Shown: in pieces, positions 7,944 through 18,381 of the stretch
How the letters are laid out: each line of letters starts with the position of its first letter
Position numbering within the stretch: the stretch's first letter is position 1
Assembly (NCBI RefSeq): GCF_020165985.1
Contig: NZ_JAIUKZ010000001.1
Span: forward strand, 124,001-188,000
Direction of reading: 5' to 3'
Source of the DNA: Bacillus sp. RAR_GA_16
Lineage (GTDB): Bacteria > Bacillota > Bacilli > Bacillales > Guptibacillaceae
DNA: 64,000 nt
The notes under the pieces: generated by a model
The model's database searches: none
What the model was told of the DNA's origin: nothing
Seen by the model: the letters and a program-made list of their open reading frames with translations, nothing else
Position numbers and translations under genes: made by a program

Positions 7944-9014
7944 TCACTCTCCAGCTTCCGCCATTAAGCGCGTTTGCTCTTCAGTAATGAGCGCATCAAT
8001 GAACTCATCAAGTTTCCCTTGAAGAATCTGATCAAGCTTCTGGATCGTCAGGTTAATTCTGTGATCCGTTACACGGTTTTGTGGGAAGTTGTACGTGCGA
8101 ATACGTTCAGAACGATCACCAGTACCTACAGCTGATTTACGGTTATCGTCGTACTCTTTCTGTGCTTCCTGCTGGAACTTATCATACACACGAGCACGAA
8201 GAACCTTCATCGCTTTTTCTTTGTTCTTGATTTGGGACTTTTCATCCTGACAGGAAACGACTACGCCTGTTGGTAAGTGCGTTAAACGAACGGCTGACAT
8301 CGTTGTATTTACACTCTGTCCACCCGGTCCACTAGACGTAAAGGTATCCACACGGATATCTTTGTCATGAATCTCAACTTCTACTTCTTCTGCTTCAGGC
8401 AGTACCGCAACTGTTGCTGTAGACGTATGAATACGACCACCTGATTCTGTTGACGGAACGCGCTGAACGCGGTGTGCTCCATTCTCATACTTCATTTTTG
8501 AATAAGCGCCGGCGCCGTTGATCATAAAGATAATCTCTTTAAAACCGCCGAGCTCGGTCGAACTTGATTCAATCACTTCAGACTTCCAACCTTGCATTTC
8601 AGCAAAGCGGCTGTACATTTTGTACAAGTCGCCAGCAAATAGTGCAGCTTCGTCTCCACCAGCTGCTCCGCGAACCTCGATAATAACGTTCTTATCATCA
8701 TTCGGGTCTTTCGGAAGAAGCAGCACTCGTAAGCGTTCTGCATACTCTTCTTCTTTTGGTGTAAGCTCAGAAAGCTCAGCCTTCACCATTTCACGCATTT
8801 CTGCATCTTTTTCTTCCTCAAGCATCGCTTTCGCATCTTGAATGCCTTCGAGAATTTCCTTATATTCACGATACACCTGAACGGTTTCCTCAAGGCTTGC
8901 TTGCTCTTTGGAATATTCTCGGAGTTTCGTCGTGTCATTAATGACTTCTGGATCACTCAACAATTGATTTAACTTATCATAACGTTCTTCTACTATTTCT
9001 AAACGGTCTAACAA
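7944..9014 (-). CDS. prfA: Peptide chain release factor 1
   Basis: 356-residue RF1 recognising UAA and UAG. The catalytic GGQ loop is in [13 protein letters not shown], preceded by the stop-codon reading domain and the acidic region [12 protein letters not shown]. The start is TTG 9014 with GAGGTGA 6 bases upstream; no ATG is better placed. A strong SigA promoter is upstream (9050-9078). First gene of a prfA-prmC unit; prmC modifies this protein. Confidence 0.96.
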   Translation of the reverse strand: MLDRLEIVEERYDKLNQLLSDPEVINDTTKLREYSKEQASLEETVQVYREYKEILEGIQDAKAMLEEEKDAEMREMVKAELSELTPKEEEYAERLRVLLLPKDPNDDKNVIIEVRGAAGGDEAALFAGDLYKMYSRFAEMQGWKSEVIESSSTELGGFKEIIFMINGAGAYSKMKYENGAHRVQRVPSTESGGRIHTSTATVAVLPEAEEVEVEIHDKDIRVDTFTSSGPGGQSVNTTMSAVRLTHLPTGVVVSCQDEKSQIKNKEKAMKVLRARVYDKFQQEAQKEYDDNRKSAVGTGDRSERIRTYNFPQNRVTDHRINLTIQKLDQILQGKLDEFIDALITEEQTRLMAEAGE

Positions 9015-9049
9015 GATCTTTCACCTCGTTTTCGTTGCATAACATTCTA

Positions 9050-9078
9050 ATTATAGTATAGGACATTTCACAGGTCAA
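9050..9078 (-). promoter_or_regulatory. SigA promoter of prfA-prmC
   Basis: TTGACC (9073-9078, minus strand), a 17-base spacer and TATAAT (9050-9055). About 36 bases from the -10 to the TTG start of prfA. Confidence 0.8.
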
Positions 9079-9157
9079 AAGCAAAAATAGCTTTAACATC
9101 ATTTATTCAGGGTAAACTGGGAGTAGACCGAACGATTAGGAAAGGGGCTGCTTATAG

Positions 9158-10492
9158 ATGAAGTTTGTCATTATTGGTGGAGATGCAGCTGGTATGAGTG
9201 CAGCGATGCAAATTATTCGAAATGATGAGGAAGCAGAGGTCGTCACGCTTGAGAAGGGGAATATTTACTCTTATGGACAATGTGGATTACCTTATGTCAT
9301 AAGTGGAAAAATTGAATCAAGTGATAACCTTATCGCCAGATCCGTGGATACGTTTCGAGAGAAGTATGGCATTGATGCCCGCGTGTACCATGAAGTAACA
9401 AACGTGGATACTGAAAAGAAACGGGTCAAAGGAATCCATTTAGAATCAGGTGAACACTTCACAGAAACTTACGACAAGCTGCTCATAGCGACCGGGGTTA
9501 GTCCTGTTAAACCAGACTGGGAAGGAATCGACCTTGAAGGAATACATACATTAAAAACGATTCCTGATGCGGAGAAGGTGATCAGTGACCTAGATGACTC
9601 GGTTCAAAATGTAGCTGTCATTGGAGGCGGCTACATCGGACTTGAAATGGCGGAGACGTTCCGTGAACTTGGTAAAAATGTGCGCATCATTGAACTAGGG
9701 CCACACCTTGCTAGCATTTTTGACGAAGACATGGCTAAGATGATTCACGATGAAGCCGAGCGAAACGAAGTGGCCGTTCATACAAACGAAGGTGTGCAAT
9801 CATTTAAAGGGGACAAGCGCGTGAAAAAGATTGTAACAGATAAAGGCGAATATGAGGCAGATCTCGTGCTCGTGTCTGTTGGGGTAAAGCCTAATACTGG
9901 TTTCCTTAAGGAATGTGGTCTTCACACAGCTTCCAATGGAGCAATACAGGTAAATCGCTACATGGAAACGAGCAAGAAAGACGTATACGCGGCTGGTGAT
10001 TGCGCGACACATTATCATCGTGTCAAAGAACGTGATGATTTTGTTCCTCTTGGAACGACGGCGAATAAACAGGGGCGAATTGCCGGACTGAATATGATCG
10101 GCCAGCCAAACACATTTAAAGGAATTGTCGGCACTTCCGTTATTAAATTCTTCGGTCTAACACTTGGACGGACAGGCCTTTCAACAAGTGAAGCAGAAGA
10201 ACTGAACTTACCGTTTGCTAGCTGCTCCACAGAGGCGACAGACATCGCTGGTTACTATCCTGAAGCACGTGAACTTTGTGTTAAAATCATTTTCAGAGAA
10301 GATAACGAACGCATTCTTGGCGGACAGTTCATTGGAAAGTATGGTGTAGATAAGCGCGTCGATGTCCTTGCTACCGCCCTCTATCACCAGATGACGCTTC
10401 ATGACATCGAGGATCTCGATCTGGCGTACGCACCCCCTTATAATAGCGTCTGGGATCCGTTGCAACAAGCAGCAAGACGAGCACAGCATTAA
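9158..10492 (+). CDS. cdr: CoA-disulfide reductase
   Basis: 444-residue flavoprotein of the single-cysteine pyridine nucleotide-disulfide reductase group. The N-terminal FAD Rossmann motif [13 protein letters not shown], the redox cysteine Cys42 in SYGQCGLPY, a central NAD(P)H motif [13 protein letters not shown], and the second FAD motif [10 protein letters not shown] appear in order. Such enzymes reduce CoA disulfide to CoA, keeping CoA as a low-molecular-weight thiol redox buffer. Start ATG 9158 has AAAGGGG about 11 bases upstream. It is monocistronic and ends in a hairpin. NADH oxidase or polysulfide reductase activity is possible in this family, so the substrate is inferred. Confidence 0.85.
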   Translation: MKFVIIGGDAAGMSAAMQIIRNDEEAEVVTLEKGNIYSYGQCGLPYVISGKIESSDNLIARSVDTFREKYGIDARVYHEVTNVDTEKKRVKGIHLESGEHFTETYDKLLIATGVSPVKPDWEGIDLEGIHTLKTIPDAEKVISDLDDSVQNVAVIGGGYIGLEMAETFRELGKNVRIIELGPHLASIFDEDMAKMIHDEAERNEVAVHTNEGVQSFKGDKRVKKIVTDKGEYEADLVLVSVGVKPNTGFLKECGLHTASNGAIQVNRYMETSKKDVYAAGDCATHYHRVKERDDFVPLGTTANKQGRIAGLNMIGQPNTFKGIVGTSVIKFFGLTLGRTGLSTSEAEELNLPFASCSTEATDIAGYYPEARELCVKIIFREDNERILGGQFIGKYGVDKRVDVLATALYHQMTLHDIEDLDLAYAPPYNSVWDPLQQAARRAQH

Positions 10493-10500
10493 TGAAAACA

Positions 10501-10522
10501 ACCCTCTCATTGTTGAGAGGGT
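10501..10522. terminator. Bidirectional terminator, cdr / YhcN-like gene
   Basis: ACCCTCTCA (10501-10509) pairs with TGAGAGGGT (10514-10522), four-base loop, with A- and T-runs on either side. Confidence 0.88.
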
Positions 10523-10523
10523 T

Positions 10524-10898
10524 TTATCTTGCTCGGACGTGAATTTTGTATCTTGGAACGGCTTGATAAATTTTAGCCGCTAGCGTTTTTTTCTGATTCG
10601 TTAATTCCGCTTCTTGTTTATTGGTGAACTTTACATTTACCCATGCATGATTCCCTGTAATTGAAATCAGTCCAGCATCGAAACCTTCCGCTTCGACCAC
10701 TTCTCGAATTTTATCCTGATCATCACTGATCGTTGGCTTATCTACACTCATATTTCGATAGGACTGTGGGTTTAAGTTAATATCCGTATTTAACTTTTGC
10801 CCTTCTCCCGCCTGCCCATTTGCTTCTGGCGGCTTGAGCGGCGAACAGGCTGACACAAGTAACACAAACGCTAGCATCATCCAGGTCATTCTTCTCAT
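10524..10898 (-). CDS. YhcN/YlaJ-family lipoprotein
   Basis: 124-residue exported lipoprotein: a short hydrophobic signal ends in the lipobox LLVSAC (lipidated Cys about residue 18), followed by a Pro/Gly/Asn-rich linker and the YhcN/YlaJ domain with segments ITGNHAWVNVKF and KIYQAVPRYKIHV. Family members are associated with the spore inner membrane and germination. The start is ATG 10898, with AGGAGGTGA 7 bases upstream, not a start 35 codons earlier. It lies convergent to cdr. Role inferred from family only. Confidence 0.82.
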   Translation of the reverse strand: MRRMTWMMLAFVLLVSACSPLKPPEANGQAGEGQKLNTDINLNPQSYRNMSVDKPTISDDQDKIREVVEAEGFDAGLISITGNHAWVNVKFTNKQEAELTNQKKTLAAKIYQAVPRYKIHVRAR

Positions 10899-10987
10899 CA
10901 GTTCGTCACCTCCTGTTTTTAAGGTGCCCAAGTGAACTAGGGAAGATTCAATCCGGGTCTTTCTTAACCGTTCATTCTTTTTGAAAA

Positions 10988-11003
10988 GTGCTTTTAAAAG
11001 CAC
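10988..11003. other. 16-bp perfect palindrome downstream of tdk
   Basis: GTGCTTTTAAAAGCAC is self-complementary over 16 bases, right after the T-tail of the tdk terminator. It may be part of a double terminator. Confidence 0.5.
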
Positions 11004-11010
11004 AAAAAAA

Positions 11011-11028
11011 AGCCCGGTTCCCCGGACT
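11011..11028 (-). terminator. Terminator of tdk
   Basis: Stem AGTCCGG/CCGGGCT (11011-11017 with 11022-11028, one G-U) followed on the minus strand by a run of eight T. The stem touches the tdk stop codon. Confidence 0.85.
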
Positions 11029-11645
11029 TACTTAGAAATTTTTTGTTCTTGATTATCTCGTGCCGTTGGCTTGCCTGGTACCTTATGACAATGACGACAG
11101 CGAGGCTCATACGACTCGGATGCCCCGACAAGAATGATTGGATCTTCATAATGAGCAGGCTTACCATCAATAAGGCGCTGCGTACGACTTGCTGGAGAAC
11201 CACACACGACACAGATCGCTTGAAGCTTCGTAACCGATTCAGCAACCGTTAAGAGCTTAGGAACCTGCCCAAATGCTTCACCACGGAAATCTTGATCCAA
11301 CCCTGCTACAATCACACGAACACCTTCATCGGCAAGTTGCTGAGCGACATCGACAATGCCCTCATCAAAAAATTGGACTTCGTCAACCGCTACCATATCC
11401 GTGTCTTCTGAAACGCGGTCCAGGATCGCCTGTGAATGATCAACCGGAACAGCGATGACAGACATTCCATTATGAGATACAACAGATTCTTCGCTATATC
11501 TGTTATCCACTTTTGGTTTAAACACCTGGACTTTTTGCTTGGCGTATGTCGCTCGTCTCACACGACGAATTAATTCTTCCGACTTCCCAGAAAACATACT
11601 TCCGCAAACAACCTCAATCCAGCCGCTGTACTTCATAACATGCAT
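11028..11645 (-). CDS. tdk: Thymidine kinase
   Basis: 205-residue type II thymidine kinase (pyrimidine salvage, dThd to dTMP). P-loop [14 protein letters not shown] near residue 15, the DEVQFF Walker B/catalytic Glu region, and four zinc cysteines as CVVCGSPA and CRHC flanking the lasso loop are all intact. ATG 11645 is used, with AAAGGAGAA about 10 bases upstream; ATG 11636 is a weaker alternative. It lies downstream of rpmE as in B. subtilis, but has its own -10 element within a 13-bp inverted repeat. Confidence 0.94.
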   Translation of the reverse strand: MHVMKYSGWIEVVCGSMFSGKSEELIRRVRRATYAKQKVQVFKPKVDNRYSEESVVSHNGMSVIAVPVDHSQAILDRVSEDTDMVAVDEVQFFDEGIVDVAQQLADEGVRVIVAGLDQDFRGEAFGQVPKLLTVAESVTKLQAICVVCGSPASRTQRLIDGKPAHYEDPIILVGASESYEPRCRHCHKVPGKPTARDNQEQKISK

Positions 11646-11798
11646 TCAACCGCTTCTCCTTTCCCAGCATAAGCATAAAAAAATGACTGATCAGCGCAGT
11701 CCTTATTTTGCGTATACCTTCATCCTATTATTGATGGCAAGGGTGGTCACACTACTCACTCACCAATTTTCTAATTCAATCTTCTTAGTAAGACATCC

Positions 11799-11849
11799 AT
11801 TATAGGAAGAAACGGATGAACAAATCGTTTGCTAAACCGTTTCTTCCTA
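11799..11849 (-). promoter_or_regulatory. tdk promoter -10 overlapped by a 13-bp inverted repeat
   Basis: TATAAT lies at 11799-11804 (minus strand). The arms TAGGAAGAAACGG (11837-11849 read on minus) and its complement at 11803-11815 form a perfect 13-bp inverted repeat, one arm covering the space between -10 and -35. A good -35 is not visible. It could be an operator or a cruciform. Confidence 0.5.
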
Positions 11850-11875
11850 CAAGTAGGTCTTCAACTGAGTTAAAA

Positions 11876-11904
11876 AACAGGCAAGGAGTAAAAACTTGCC
11901 TGTT
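11876..11904 (-). terminator. Terminator of rpmE
   Basis: AACAGGCAAG/CTTGCCTGTT (11876-11885 with 11895-11904), 9-base loop, followed on the minus strand by TTTTTT. It lies 7 bases past the rpmE stop. Confidence 0.9.
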
Positions 11905-11910
11905 CTATCA

Positions 11911-12117
11911 TTAACCTTTTAGGTTGTATTTTTTTCTAAACTTATCTACGCGTCCACCAGCGTCATTAAATTTCTGACGTCCAGTATAGAATGGATGGCA
12001 CTCAGAGCAAACCTCTACGCTCATGCCGTCCTGTTTTGTAGATCCAGTTTCGAATTCGTTACCGCAAGCACATTTAACCATAATGGTTTCATAACCAGGA
12101 TGAATCGCTTGTTTCAT
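11911..12117 (-). CDS. rpmE: 50S ribosomal protein L31 (zinc-binding form)
   Basis: 68-residue L31 with the four zinc-ligand cysteines of the C+ form (KCACGN and CSECHPF). The C-minus paralog used in zinc shortage lacks these. ATG 12117 is the start because AAGGAG ends 9 bases before it; the ATG at 12126 directly abuts that ribosome site. It has its own SigA promoter and a leader with a strong hairpin, downstream of rho as in other Bacillales. Confidence 0.95.
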   Translation of the reverse strand: MKQAIHPGYETIMVKCACGNEFETGSTKQDGMSVEVCSECHPFYTGRQKFNDAGGRVDKFRKKYNLKG

Positions 12118-12164
12118 GAATTTCATCTCCTTCCGCCCTGATTCCTGAGGAACCAGAGTTAAAT

Positions 12165-12194
12165 GAAGCTAAAAGGGAGTGCCCTTTTAGCTTC
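12165..12194 (-). ncRNA. Candidate ribosomal-protein leader hairpin of rpmE
   Basis: A 13-bp stem GAAGCTAAAAGGG/CCCTTTTAGCTTC with a four-base loop lies between the rpmE promoter and its ribosome site. No T-run follows, so it is not a simple terminator. A second small palindrome (CCTGAGGAA region, about 12142-12152) lies between it and the start. L31 autoregulatory leaders are known in several phyla; identity here is inferred. Confidence 0.45.
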
Positions 12195-12209
12195 TGCACA
12201 CATAGACGT

Positions 12210-12238
12210 ATTATAGCAGGCTGTCTATAACAATGCAA
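12210..12238 (-). promoter_or_regulatory. SigA promoter of rpmE
   Basis: TTGCAT (12233-12238), 17-base spacer, TATAAT (12210-12215) with extended TG at -15/-14, all on the minus strand. Confidence 0.82.
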
Positions 12239-12270
12239 TTGATCATCTTGTGACGAAATCCTTTCCTAAC

Positions 12271-13536
12271 CTATCTGGAAGAACCGCTTTTTTCCTTCTC
12301 AAACAGATCAAAAAACTCGCGATTTTCTTTTGTTTTCTTCAAGCGCTTCAAGAAGTTATCGACAAATTCAAAGGAATCGTCCATGCTCTTACGTATTGTC
12401 CATAACATTTCAAGCTGTTCTTTCGGAAGAAGCAACTCTTCTTTACGCGTACCAGATCGACGAATATCAATCGCAGGGAAGACACGACGTTCTGCAAGAC
12501 GACGATCAAGATGAAGCTCCATGTTACCTGTTCCTTTAAATTCTTCATAAATCACGTCATCCATACGCGAGCCTGTTTCCACAAGCGCCGTCGCTAAGAT
12601 CGTCAAGCTTCCGCCTTCTTCAATGTTTCTTGCAGCACCAAAGAAGCGCTTTGGACGGTGGAAAGCAGCAGGATCTATCCCACCAGAAAGGGTACGTCCG
12701 CTTGGAGGAATCACAAGGTTATAAGCACGAGCGAGACGTGTAATACTATCAAGAAGAATCACAACATCTTTCTTATGCTCCACTAAGCGCATGGCACGTT
12801 CGAGAACAAGTTCTGCTACTTTAATATGATTATCTGGCGTTTCATCAAACGTTGAGTGAACGACATCACCATCAACGGAACGCTCAATATCCGTTACTTC
12901 CTCAGGTCGCTCATCGATAAGAAGGACGATTAATTCCGTTTCAGGGTGGTTTGTTGTAATACTATTCGCAATTTCCTTCAGAAGCATCGTTTTCCCGGCT
13001 TTTGGCGGTGCTACGATCAGACCACGCTGACCAAACCCTACCGGTGAAATCATATCGATAATTCGAGTAGAAAGGTTGCCTGATTTATTTTCGAAATTCA
13101 TTCTCTTCTCAGGATATAGCGGTGTGAGCGCTGGGAAGTGAACACGTTCTTTTGAAGAATCAGGGTCTTCCCCGTTTACTGCCGCGACGTGCAGAAGGCC
13201 GTAGTAACGTTCATTTTCTTTTGGAGGACGCACCTTACCCGAAACGCGATCGCCGTTCCGCAAATCAAATCTGCGAATTTGAGAGGCTGAAATATAAATA
13301 TCCTCTGCGCTTGGCGAATAATTAATCGGTCGAAGGAAGCCAAATCCTTCCGATGAAATAATTTCAAGAATGCCTTCCATAAAAAGAAGCCCTGATTGTT
13401 CTGCTTGTGCTTTTAAAATGGCAAAAACAAGCTCTCGTTTGTTCAACTTACTATAATAAGAGACTTTGTACAGTCTTGCCTGTTCATAAAGCTCTTTTAA
13501 TGTCATTTGTTCTAATTCTGATATATTTACTGCCAT
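12271..13536 (-). CDS. rho: Transcription termination factor Rho
   Basis: 421-residue hexameric RNA-dependent ATPase. N-terminal Rho_N helical domain (residues 5-45), cold-shock-like RNA-binding domain ([15 protein letters not shown]), and the ATPase core with Walker [15 protein letters not shown], Walker [13 protein letters not shown] and the Q/R-loop region [12 protein letters not shown] and [10 protein letters not shown]. Start ATG 13536 lacks a strong ribosome site (GTGTGGTG only), consistent with low synthesis. A 476-bp gene-free leader precedes it. Lies between rpmE and glpX as in B. subtilis. Confidence 0.96.
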   Translation of the reverse strand: MAVNISELEQMTLKELYEQARLYKVSYYSKLNKRELVFAILKAQAEQSGLLFMEGILEIISSEGFGFLRPINYSPSAEDIYISASQIRRFDLRNGDRVSGKVRPPKENERYYGLLHVAAVNGEDPDSSKERVHFPALTPLYPEKRMNFENKSGNLSTRIIDMISPVGFGQRGLIVAPPKAGKTMLLKEIANSITTNHPETELIVLLIDERPEEVTDIERSVDGDVVHSTFDETPDNHIKVAELVLERAMRLVEHKKDVVILLDSITRLARAYNLVIPPSGRTLSGGIDPAAFHRPKRFFGAARNIEEGGSLTILATALVETGSRMDDVIYEEFKGTGNMELHLDRRLAERRVFPAIDIRRSGTRKEELLLPKEQLEMLWTIRKSMDDSFEFVDNFLKRLKKTKENREFFDLFEKEKSGSSR

Positions 13537-14012
13537 GTTGACACCACACTTTTTAAATGATTATGGGGTTTTCCCGATTTGATATGAAATAAGTGCAAGA
13601 AGATTCATAAAAACAACAAAGAGAAGTTGCTTATAGGTCATCCGTTTAGAAAAAAAGAAAGAGAGAAAGAGTTTGTTGAGATCCTGTGAGAGGCTAGTAT
13701 GTGATCCATTCAGGCATCTCTTAAGTGAGAGTAGAGGAAGTGCACAACGAAGGTGTTGCTTAACAATCGTTACTCTTATATACGTTTCTTTCATGATTTT
13801 TGGCTCATTTTCGCCATTATCAACAAGGAGAACGAGCGTCCACTAAGCGAATGACGACATTTGAGCCAAAAATCAACTTTTCAACTCAACGATGTTGAGC
13901 GAATAGTAATAGGAAATAATACAGCACCTTATAGTTTTACCAGATTCCTAAAAAATATTCAACATGAAATGAGTTCTGCACGTGAGAATGAAGTGCCCTT
14001 TGTGAACATTTT
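13537..14012 (-). other. Gene-free interval between glpX and rho with a 14-bp inverted repeat
   Basis: No convincing gene is seen in 476 bases. On the minus strand TGATTTTTGGCTCA (13862-13875) and its exact complement (13794-13807) bracket 54 bases, giving a possible large hairpin. A small CTCAAC/GTTGAG hairpin is at 13882-13896. A 77-codon frame at 13561-13794 has no ribosome site. The interval may be a rho leader, a remnant of a small mobile element, or carry a small RNA. Confidence 0.4.
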
Positions 14013-14978
14013 CTATCGAATCACGAGGTCTGGTTTCTTTTTCAAGCTGTGTTTCCCGTCGATAAAGCGAACGGTTCCAGATTTTGCACGCATAACGACC
14101 GATTGGGTTGTACCAGAAGTTCCCTGGAATCTAACACCCTTCAGCAATTCCCCGTCGGTTACACCGGTAGCCGCAAAGATGGCATCTTCACCTTTTACGA
14201 GATCTTCCATATAAAGAACGCGTGAAACATCTTCAATTCCCATTTCGTTACATCGCTTTAACTCTTCGTCGTTTTGAGGAAGAAGTTTCCCCTGGATTTC
14301 TCCACCGAGACATTTCAATGCGACTGCTGCAAGGACACCTTCTGGAGCACCGCCGGATCCAAATAGAATATCGACCCCAGTGTCATCGAAAGCTGTGTTA
14401 ATTGCCGCTGCCACATCTCCATCAGAAATAAGTTTAATTCGTGCGCCTGCAGAACGCACTTCTTCTATAATCTTTTCGTGACGTTCCCGGTCCAATATGA
14501 CCGCCACGCAATCTTCAATATCTTTACCTTTCGCTTCAGCGACAGCCTTCAGGTTATCAAGTACGGAAGCGTTAATATCAATTTTGCCAACCGCTTTTGG
14601 TCCCACCGCGATTTTGTCCATGTACATATCAGGGGCATGAAGTAGATTCCCATGATCCGCAACGGCTAATACAGCCAGAGCGTTCCACGTTCCTGCTGCT
14701 ACAATATTCGTTCCTTCTAAAGGATCTACTGCAACGTCTACACGTGGGCCATAACCTGTTCCCAGCTTTTCACCAATATAAAGCATTGGAGCTTCATCCA
14801 TCTCGCCTTCTCCAATAACCACTGTTCCCTTCATCGGTACGGTGTCAAACACATCTCGCATCGCCGTGGTCGCTGCGTCATCTGCTTCTTCTTTCTTGCC
14901 TCTCCCCATCCAGCGTGCTGAAGCTAAAGCAGCAGCTTCCGTGACTCTCACAAGTTCCATCGTTAAACTTCTTTCCAT
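14013..14978 (-). CDS. glpX: Fructose-1,6-bisphosphatase class II
   Basis: 321-residue GlpX-type phosphatase for gluconeogenesis, hydrolysing fructose 1,6-bisphosphate. Metal-binding and substrate motifs are present: [20 protein letters not shown] and [18 protein letters not shown] 14978 follows GGGGGAGGAAAG by 4-10 bases; a start 10 codons upstream would run through that site. Lies between murAB and rho. A loosely cre-like sequence (15010-15023, two mismatches) is upstream, so glucose control is possible but weakly supported. Confidence 0.93.
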   Translation of the reverse strand: MERSLTMELVRVTEAAALASARWMGRGKKEEADDAATTAMRDVFDTVPMKGTVVIGEGEMDEAPMLYIGEKLGTGYGPRVDVAVDPLEGTNIVAAGTWNALAVLAVADHGNLLHAPDMYMDKIAVGPKAVGKIDINASVLDNLKAVAEAKGKDIEDCVAVILDRERHEKIIEEVRSAGARIKLISDGDVAAAINTAFDDTGVDILFGSGGAPEGVLAAVALKCLGGEIQGKLLPQNDEELKRCNEMGIEDVSRVLYMEDLVKGEDAIFAATGVTDGELLKGVRFQGTSGTTQSVVMRAKSGTVRFIDGKHSLKKKPDLVIR

Positions 14979-15036
14979 TTTGCTTTCCTCCCCCGGGGTA
15001 CGCAACATTAGTAAAACGCTTTCAAAAAACAGGTGA

Positions 15037-15064
15037 CAGAACGGCGGTTTTCACCGCCATTCTG
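15037..15064 (-). terminator. Terminator of murAB
   Basis: CAGAACGGCGG/CCGCCATTCTG (15037-15047 with 15054-15064, one mismatch), followed on the minus strand after a few bases by TTTTTT. It lies between the murAB stop and the glpX start. Confidence 0.75.
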
Positions 15065-15073
15065 CCTTTCACC

Positions 15074-16363
15074 TTAAGTACTCTCTACTTGTTTTAGCTC
15101 TTCTTGATCCATTTTTTCACGCCAAACCCGCGCTCCAAGGTTACTGAGCTTCTCTACGAGTCGCTCATAACCGCGATCAATGTGTTCAAGACCCGAGACT
15201 TCCGTTATCCCCTCAGCCATCAAACCAGCTACGACAAGAGCTGCACCGGCTCTTAAATCCGAAGCGCGTACTTTTGCTCCCTGGAGCTTAACGGCACCGT
15301 TAATAATTGCAGATCGTCCTTCTACCTTGACATTCGCACCCATTCGACGAAGCTCATCGATATGTTTGAATCGCGCGCCATAAATGGTATCTGTTACAAT
15401 ACTGCTTCCTTCAGCGTTCGTTAAAAGCGATGTAAATGGCTGTTGAAGGTCGGTTGGGAATCCTGGATAGACAAGTGTTTTAAGATCAACGCCTTTCCAG
15501 CCTTCACGCGGCGAACGAATGTAAACTTGGTCTTCATTCGTCTCAACTTGCACACCCATCTCACGGAGTTTTGCGATCAGCGATTCAAGGTGTTGAGAAA
15601 TGACGTTATCAATCACAACTTCATCACCCATTGCAGCTGCCATAATCATGTACGTTCCTGCTTCAATGCGATCAGGAATGATGGAATGGTAACACCCTGT
15701 AAGCTCGTCCACTCCATCAATTCGGATGACGTCGGTTCCAGCTCCTTTAATCTTGGCGCCCATGCTTGATAAAAGTGTGGCAACATCAATAATTTCAGGT
15801 TCTTTGGCTGCATTTTCAATAACGGTACGGCCTTTCGCACGAACCGCCGCAAGCATAATGTTAATCGTCGCGCCAACGCTTACAACATCGAGATAAATGC
15901 GAGCGCCTCTCAGTTCATCCGCGCGAAGATAAATTGCACCTTGCTCATTCGTTACTTTTGCGCCAAGCGCTTCAAAACCTTTAATATGCTGATCAATCGG
16001 ACGTGGCCCAAGATTGCACCCGCCTGGTAGTCCAATAACCGCTTTGTTAAAACGACCTAACATTGCACCCATTAAATAATAGGAAGCTCGAAGCTTCTTT
16101 ACTTTGCCATTCGGCAGCGGCATGGCAATCATATCCTGCGGATTTACAGTTAATGTATTTCCATTTAGCTCAGCTTGTCCCCCGATTTCTTCAAGCAAAT
16201 CACGGAGAATTCCAACGTCAGAAATGTTCGGCAAGTGATCAATAGTGACAGTGGAATCTGCTAGAATAGCCGCCGGGATTAATGCAACCGCACTATTCTT
16301 GGCACCGCTCACTTGAACGGTTCCACTTAAACGGTGGCCTCCAGCGATCATCAACTTTTCCAT
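15074..16363 (-). CDS. murAB: UDP-N-acetylglucosamine 1-carboxyvinyltransferase 2
   Basis: 429-residue MurA family enzyme, first committed step of peptidoglycan precursor synthesis (enolpyruvyl transfer from PEP to UDP-GlcNAc). The catalytic cysteine, target of fosfomycin, lies in [29 protein letters not shown] and DRIEAGTYM are also present. Neighbours tal/fbaA and glpX/rho identify it as the second copy of Bacillus (murAB, murZ) and not the copy near the atp operon. Start ATG 16363, GGGAGA upstream. Confidence 0.94.
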   Translation of the reverse strand: MEKLMIAGGHRLSGTVQVSGAKNSAVALIPAAILADSTVTIDHLPNISDVGILRDLLEEIGGQAELNGNTLTVNPQDMIAMPLPNGKVKKLRASYYLMGAMLGRFNKAVIGLPGGCNLGPRPIDQHIKGFEALGAKVTNEQGAIYLRADELRGARIYLDVVSVGATINIMLAAVRAKGRTVIENAAKEPEIIDVATLLSSMGAKIKGAGTDVIRIDGVDELTGCYHSIIPDRIEAGTYMIMAAAMGDEVVIDNVISQHLESLIAKLREMGVQVETNEDQVYIRSPREGWKGVDLKTLVYPGFPTDLQQPFTSLLTNAEGSSIVTDTIYGARFKHIDELRRMGANVKVEGRSAIINGAVKLQGAKVRASDLRAGAALVVAGLMAEGITEVSGLEHIDRGYERLVEKLSNLGARVWREKMDQEELKQVEST

Positions 16364-16466
16364 AACGGTCTCCCTTCTTCGTCCGTATCGTATGTTTCCA
16401 TTCAGTCATGACAGTTCATAAGAATAGTATGGGCAAAAACAGGAAGTTCATGCCAATTTTGTATGA

Positions 16467-17120
16467 CTATTTATTTGCTTTCTTTGCTTCTTCCCAGTCA
16501 GCAAGGAATTGATCGATTCCTTTATCTGTTAGAGGATGCTCTAGCATTTGTAGAACAACCTTAAGTGGCATCGTGCCAATATCAGCACCACGAAGCGCCG
16601 CTTCCGTTACGTGCATTGGGTGACGGATTGATGCTGCAATGATTTCAGTTTCAATGCCATGAACTGCGAAAAGCTCAGAGATTTCAGAGATAAGATCAAG
16701 ACCATTTTGACCGATATCATCAAGACGACCTAGGAATGGTGAAACATAAGATGCGCCAGCACGAGCTGCAAGCAGTGCTTGATTCGCAGAGAAAACAAGC
16801 GTTACATTTGTTTTAATACCAGCTTCAGAGAATGCTTTGACCGCTTTCATTCCTTCACGGTTCATCGGCACTTTCACAGTAATATTTGAAGCAATTTCAG
16901 CAAGCTGTTTTCCTTCTTCAATCATTTCTTCAGCGGTTGTTGAAACAACCTCGGCACTAACCGATCCGGATACTAAGCTAGTAATTTCACGAAGACGATC
17001 ATGAAAATTGACGTTTTCTTTCATCACGAGGGATGGATTTGTGGTTACTCCTGATACGATACCCATATCGTGTGCTTCTTTGATATCATTTAAGTTAGCG
17101 GAATCTATGAAAATTTTCAT
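16467..17120 (-). CDS. tal: Transaldolase (TalC/MipB type)
   Basis: 217-residue short transaldolase/fructose-6-phosphate aldolase family member. N-terminal [10 protein letters not shown], the Schiff-base lysine in ITVKVPM (about residue 85) and the RLDDIGQNG and GADIGTMP segments are typical. Bacillus homologues (YwjH) act as transaldolases in the pentose phosphate pathway. Start ATG 17120 has GGAGGAC upstream. Placed between murAB and fbaA as in B. subtilis. A weak cre-like site (17144-17157) precedes it. Confidence 0.93.
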   Translation of the reverse strand: MKIFIDSANLNDIKEAHDMGIVSGVTTNPSLVMKENVNFHDRLREITSLVSGSVSAEVVSTTAEEMIEEGKQLAEIASNITVKVPMNREGMKAVKAFSEAGIKTNVTLVFSANQALLAARAGASYVSPFLGRLDDIGQNGLDLISEISELFAVHGIETEIIAASIRHPMHVTEAALRGADIGTMPLKVVLQMLEHPLTDKGIDQFLADWEEAKKANK

Positions 17121-17252
17121 TACGTTCGTCCTCCTTTGATTTTAGAAAGCGGTTACGAGAAAAATTTTAACATATTTCGTTTGACGTTAGCTGATTTGAA
17201 TGTAAATAAATGAAAAAAATAGTTGTAGCGGTTGGGGGATAGTAAAAATGGA

Positions 17253-17287
17253 AATCAGAAACCGCTCAGGTTGAGCGGTTTCTGATT
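17253..17287 (-). terminator. Terminator of fbaA
   Basis: A 16-bp perfect stem (17253-17268 with 17272-17287) with a three-base loop around AACCGCTCA/TGAGCGGTT, 19 bases past the fbaA stop. Confidence 0.9.
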
Positions 17288-17305
17288 GTCCGATCTTTAA
17301 GAAGA

Positions 17306-18169
17306 TTATGCTTTGTTTGAAGAACCAAATTCACGCATTTTACCAATTACTGTTTCTTTAATTGCATCGCGTGCAGGTCCCATGTATTTACGAGGATCGT
17401 AAAGATCTGGCTTTTCTTCAAGTACAGAACGAACTGCTTTAGCAGAAGAAAGTTGGCTCTCCGTGTTCACGTTGATTTTAGCATGTCCAAATTTGATCGC
17501 TTTTTTAACGTCAGCTGTTGGAATACCAGTACCACCGTGAAGTACAAGAGGAACACCAGTCATTTTGCTGATTGTTTCCATGCGGTCAAATCCTAGGTTA
17601 GGCTCACCTTTGTAAGGACCGTGTACAGAACCAAGTGCAGGAGCGAAGCAATCTACACCAGTTTCGTTGATTAGGCGCTCACACTCTTCAGGAATTGCGT
17701 ATGCAGCTTCAGCATCGTCAACGATTAGATCGTCTTCTTGTCCGCCAATGCGTCCAAGCTCAGCTTCAACAGAAACACCAACTGCGTGTGCAGCTTCTAC
17801 TACTTTTGTAGTAAGAGCGATGTTTTCGTCTAGTGGGTAGTGAGAACCATCAATCATAACTGAAGTGAATCCAGCATTGATTGCTTGCATACACTTCTCG
17901 AAGCTAGAACCGTGGTCAAGGTGAATCGCAACTGGTACTGTAACCTTGTACTCTTCCATAAGAGCTTCAACAAGCTTAACGATTGTTTTGAATCCGCCCA
18001 TGTAACGAGCAGCACCTTCAGAAACACCAAGGATTACTGGTGATTGTTCTTCTTGTGCAGCTTGTAGGATTGCTTGAGTAAACTCAAGGTTGTTAAGGTT
18101 AAATTGGCCAACTGCGTAGCCTTCTGCTTTACCTTTTTCGAGCATTTCTTTCATAGAAACTAAAGGCAT
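17306..18169 (-). CDS. fbaA: Fructose-bisphosphate aldolase class II
   Basis: 287-residue zinc-dependent aldolase of glycolysis and gluconeogenesis. Zinc ligands lie in [17 protein letters not shown] and VLHGGTG; the phosphate site is GSVHGPYKG with NVNTESQ near the end. ATG 18169 with AGGAGGA 6-7 bases upstream. Its codons are strongly biased (many GTA/GCA/CGT-type preferred codons), as expected for a highly expressed gene. A leader of about 200 bases separates it from a probable promoter at 18382. Confidence 0.96.
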   Translation of the reverse strand: MPLVSMKEMLEKGKAEGYAVGQFNLNNLEFTQAILQAAQEEQSPVILGVSEGAARYMGGFKTIVKLVEALMEEYKVTVPVAIHLDHGSSFEKCMQAINAGFTSVMIDGSHYPLDENIALTTKVVEAAHAVGVSVEAELGRIGGQEDDLIVDDAEAAYAIPEECERLINETGVDCFAPALGSVHGPYKGEPNLGFDRMETISKMTGVPLVLHGGTGIPTADVKKAIKFGHAKINVNTESQLSSAKAVRSVLEEKPDLYDPRKYMGPARDAIKETVIGKMREFGSSNKA

Positions 18170-18381
18170 GATAAATCCTCCTCAATCTAATTTAAAATTG
18201 CCAGGTCTGCCCTGGAACATCTTAATAACGAATACCTGTTATTGAAGCATGCAGATGCATCCAGAAAAAACTGTCTTCTTCAAGATGGCACAAACACGAA
18301 GTTTTTATGTATGCCACTGCCTAAGAATTTTCCGCTGATCTGAATTGATTTCCTCTACAATTTCTCCAAAAACACGGTTCT

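Noticed and set aside
13561-13794. A 77-codon minus-strand frame upstream of rho
   Set aside because: No ribosome site; the start lies inside an inverted repeat arm; composition is unlike its neighbours and no family is recognised.
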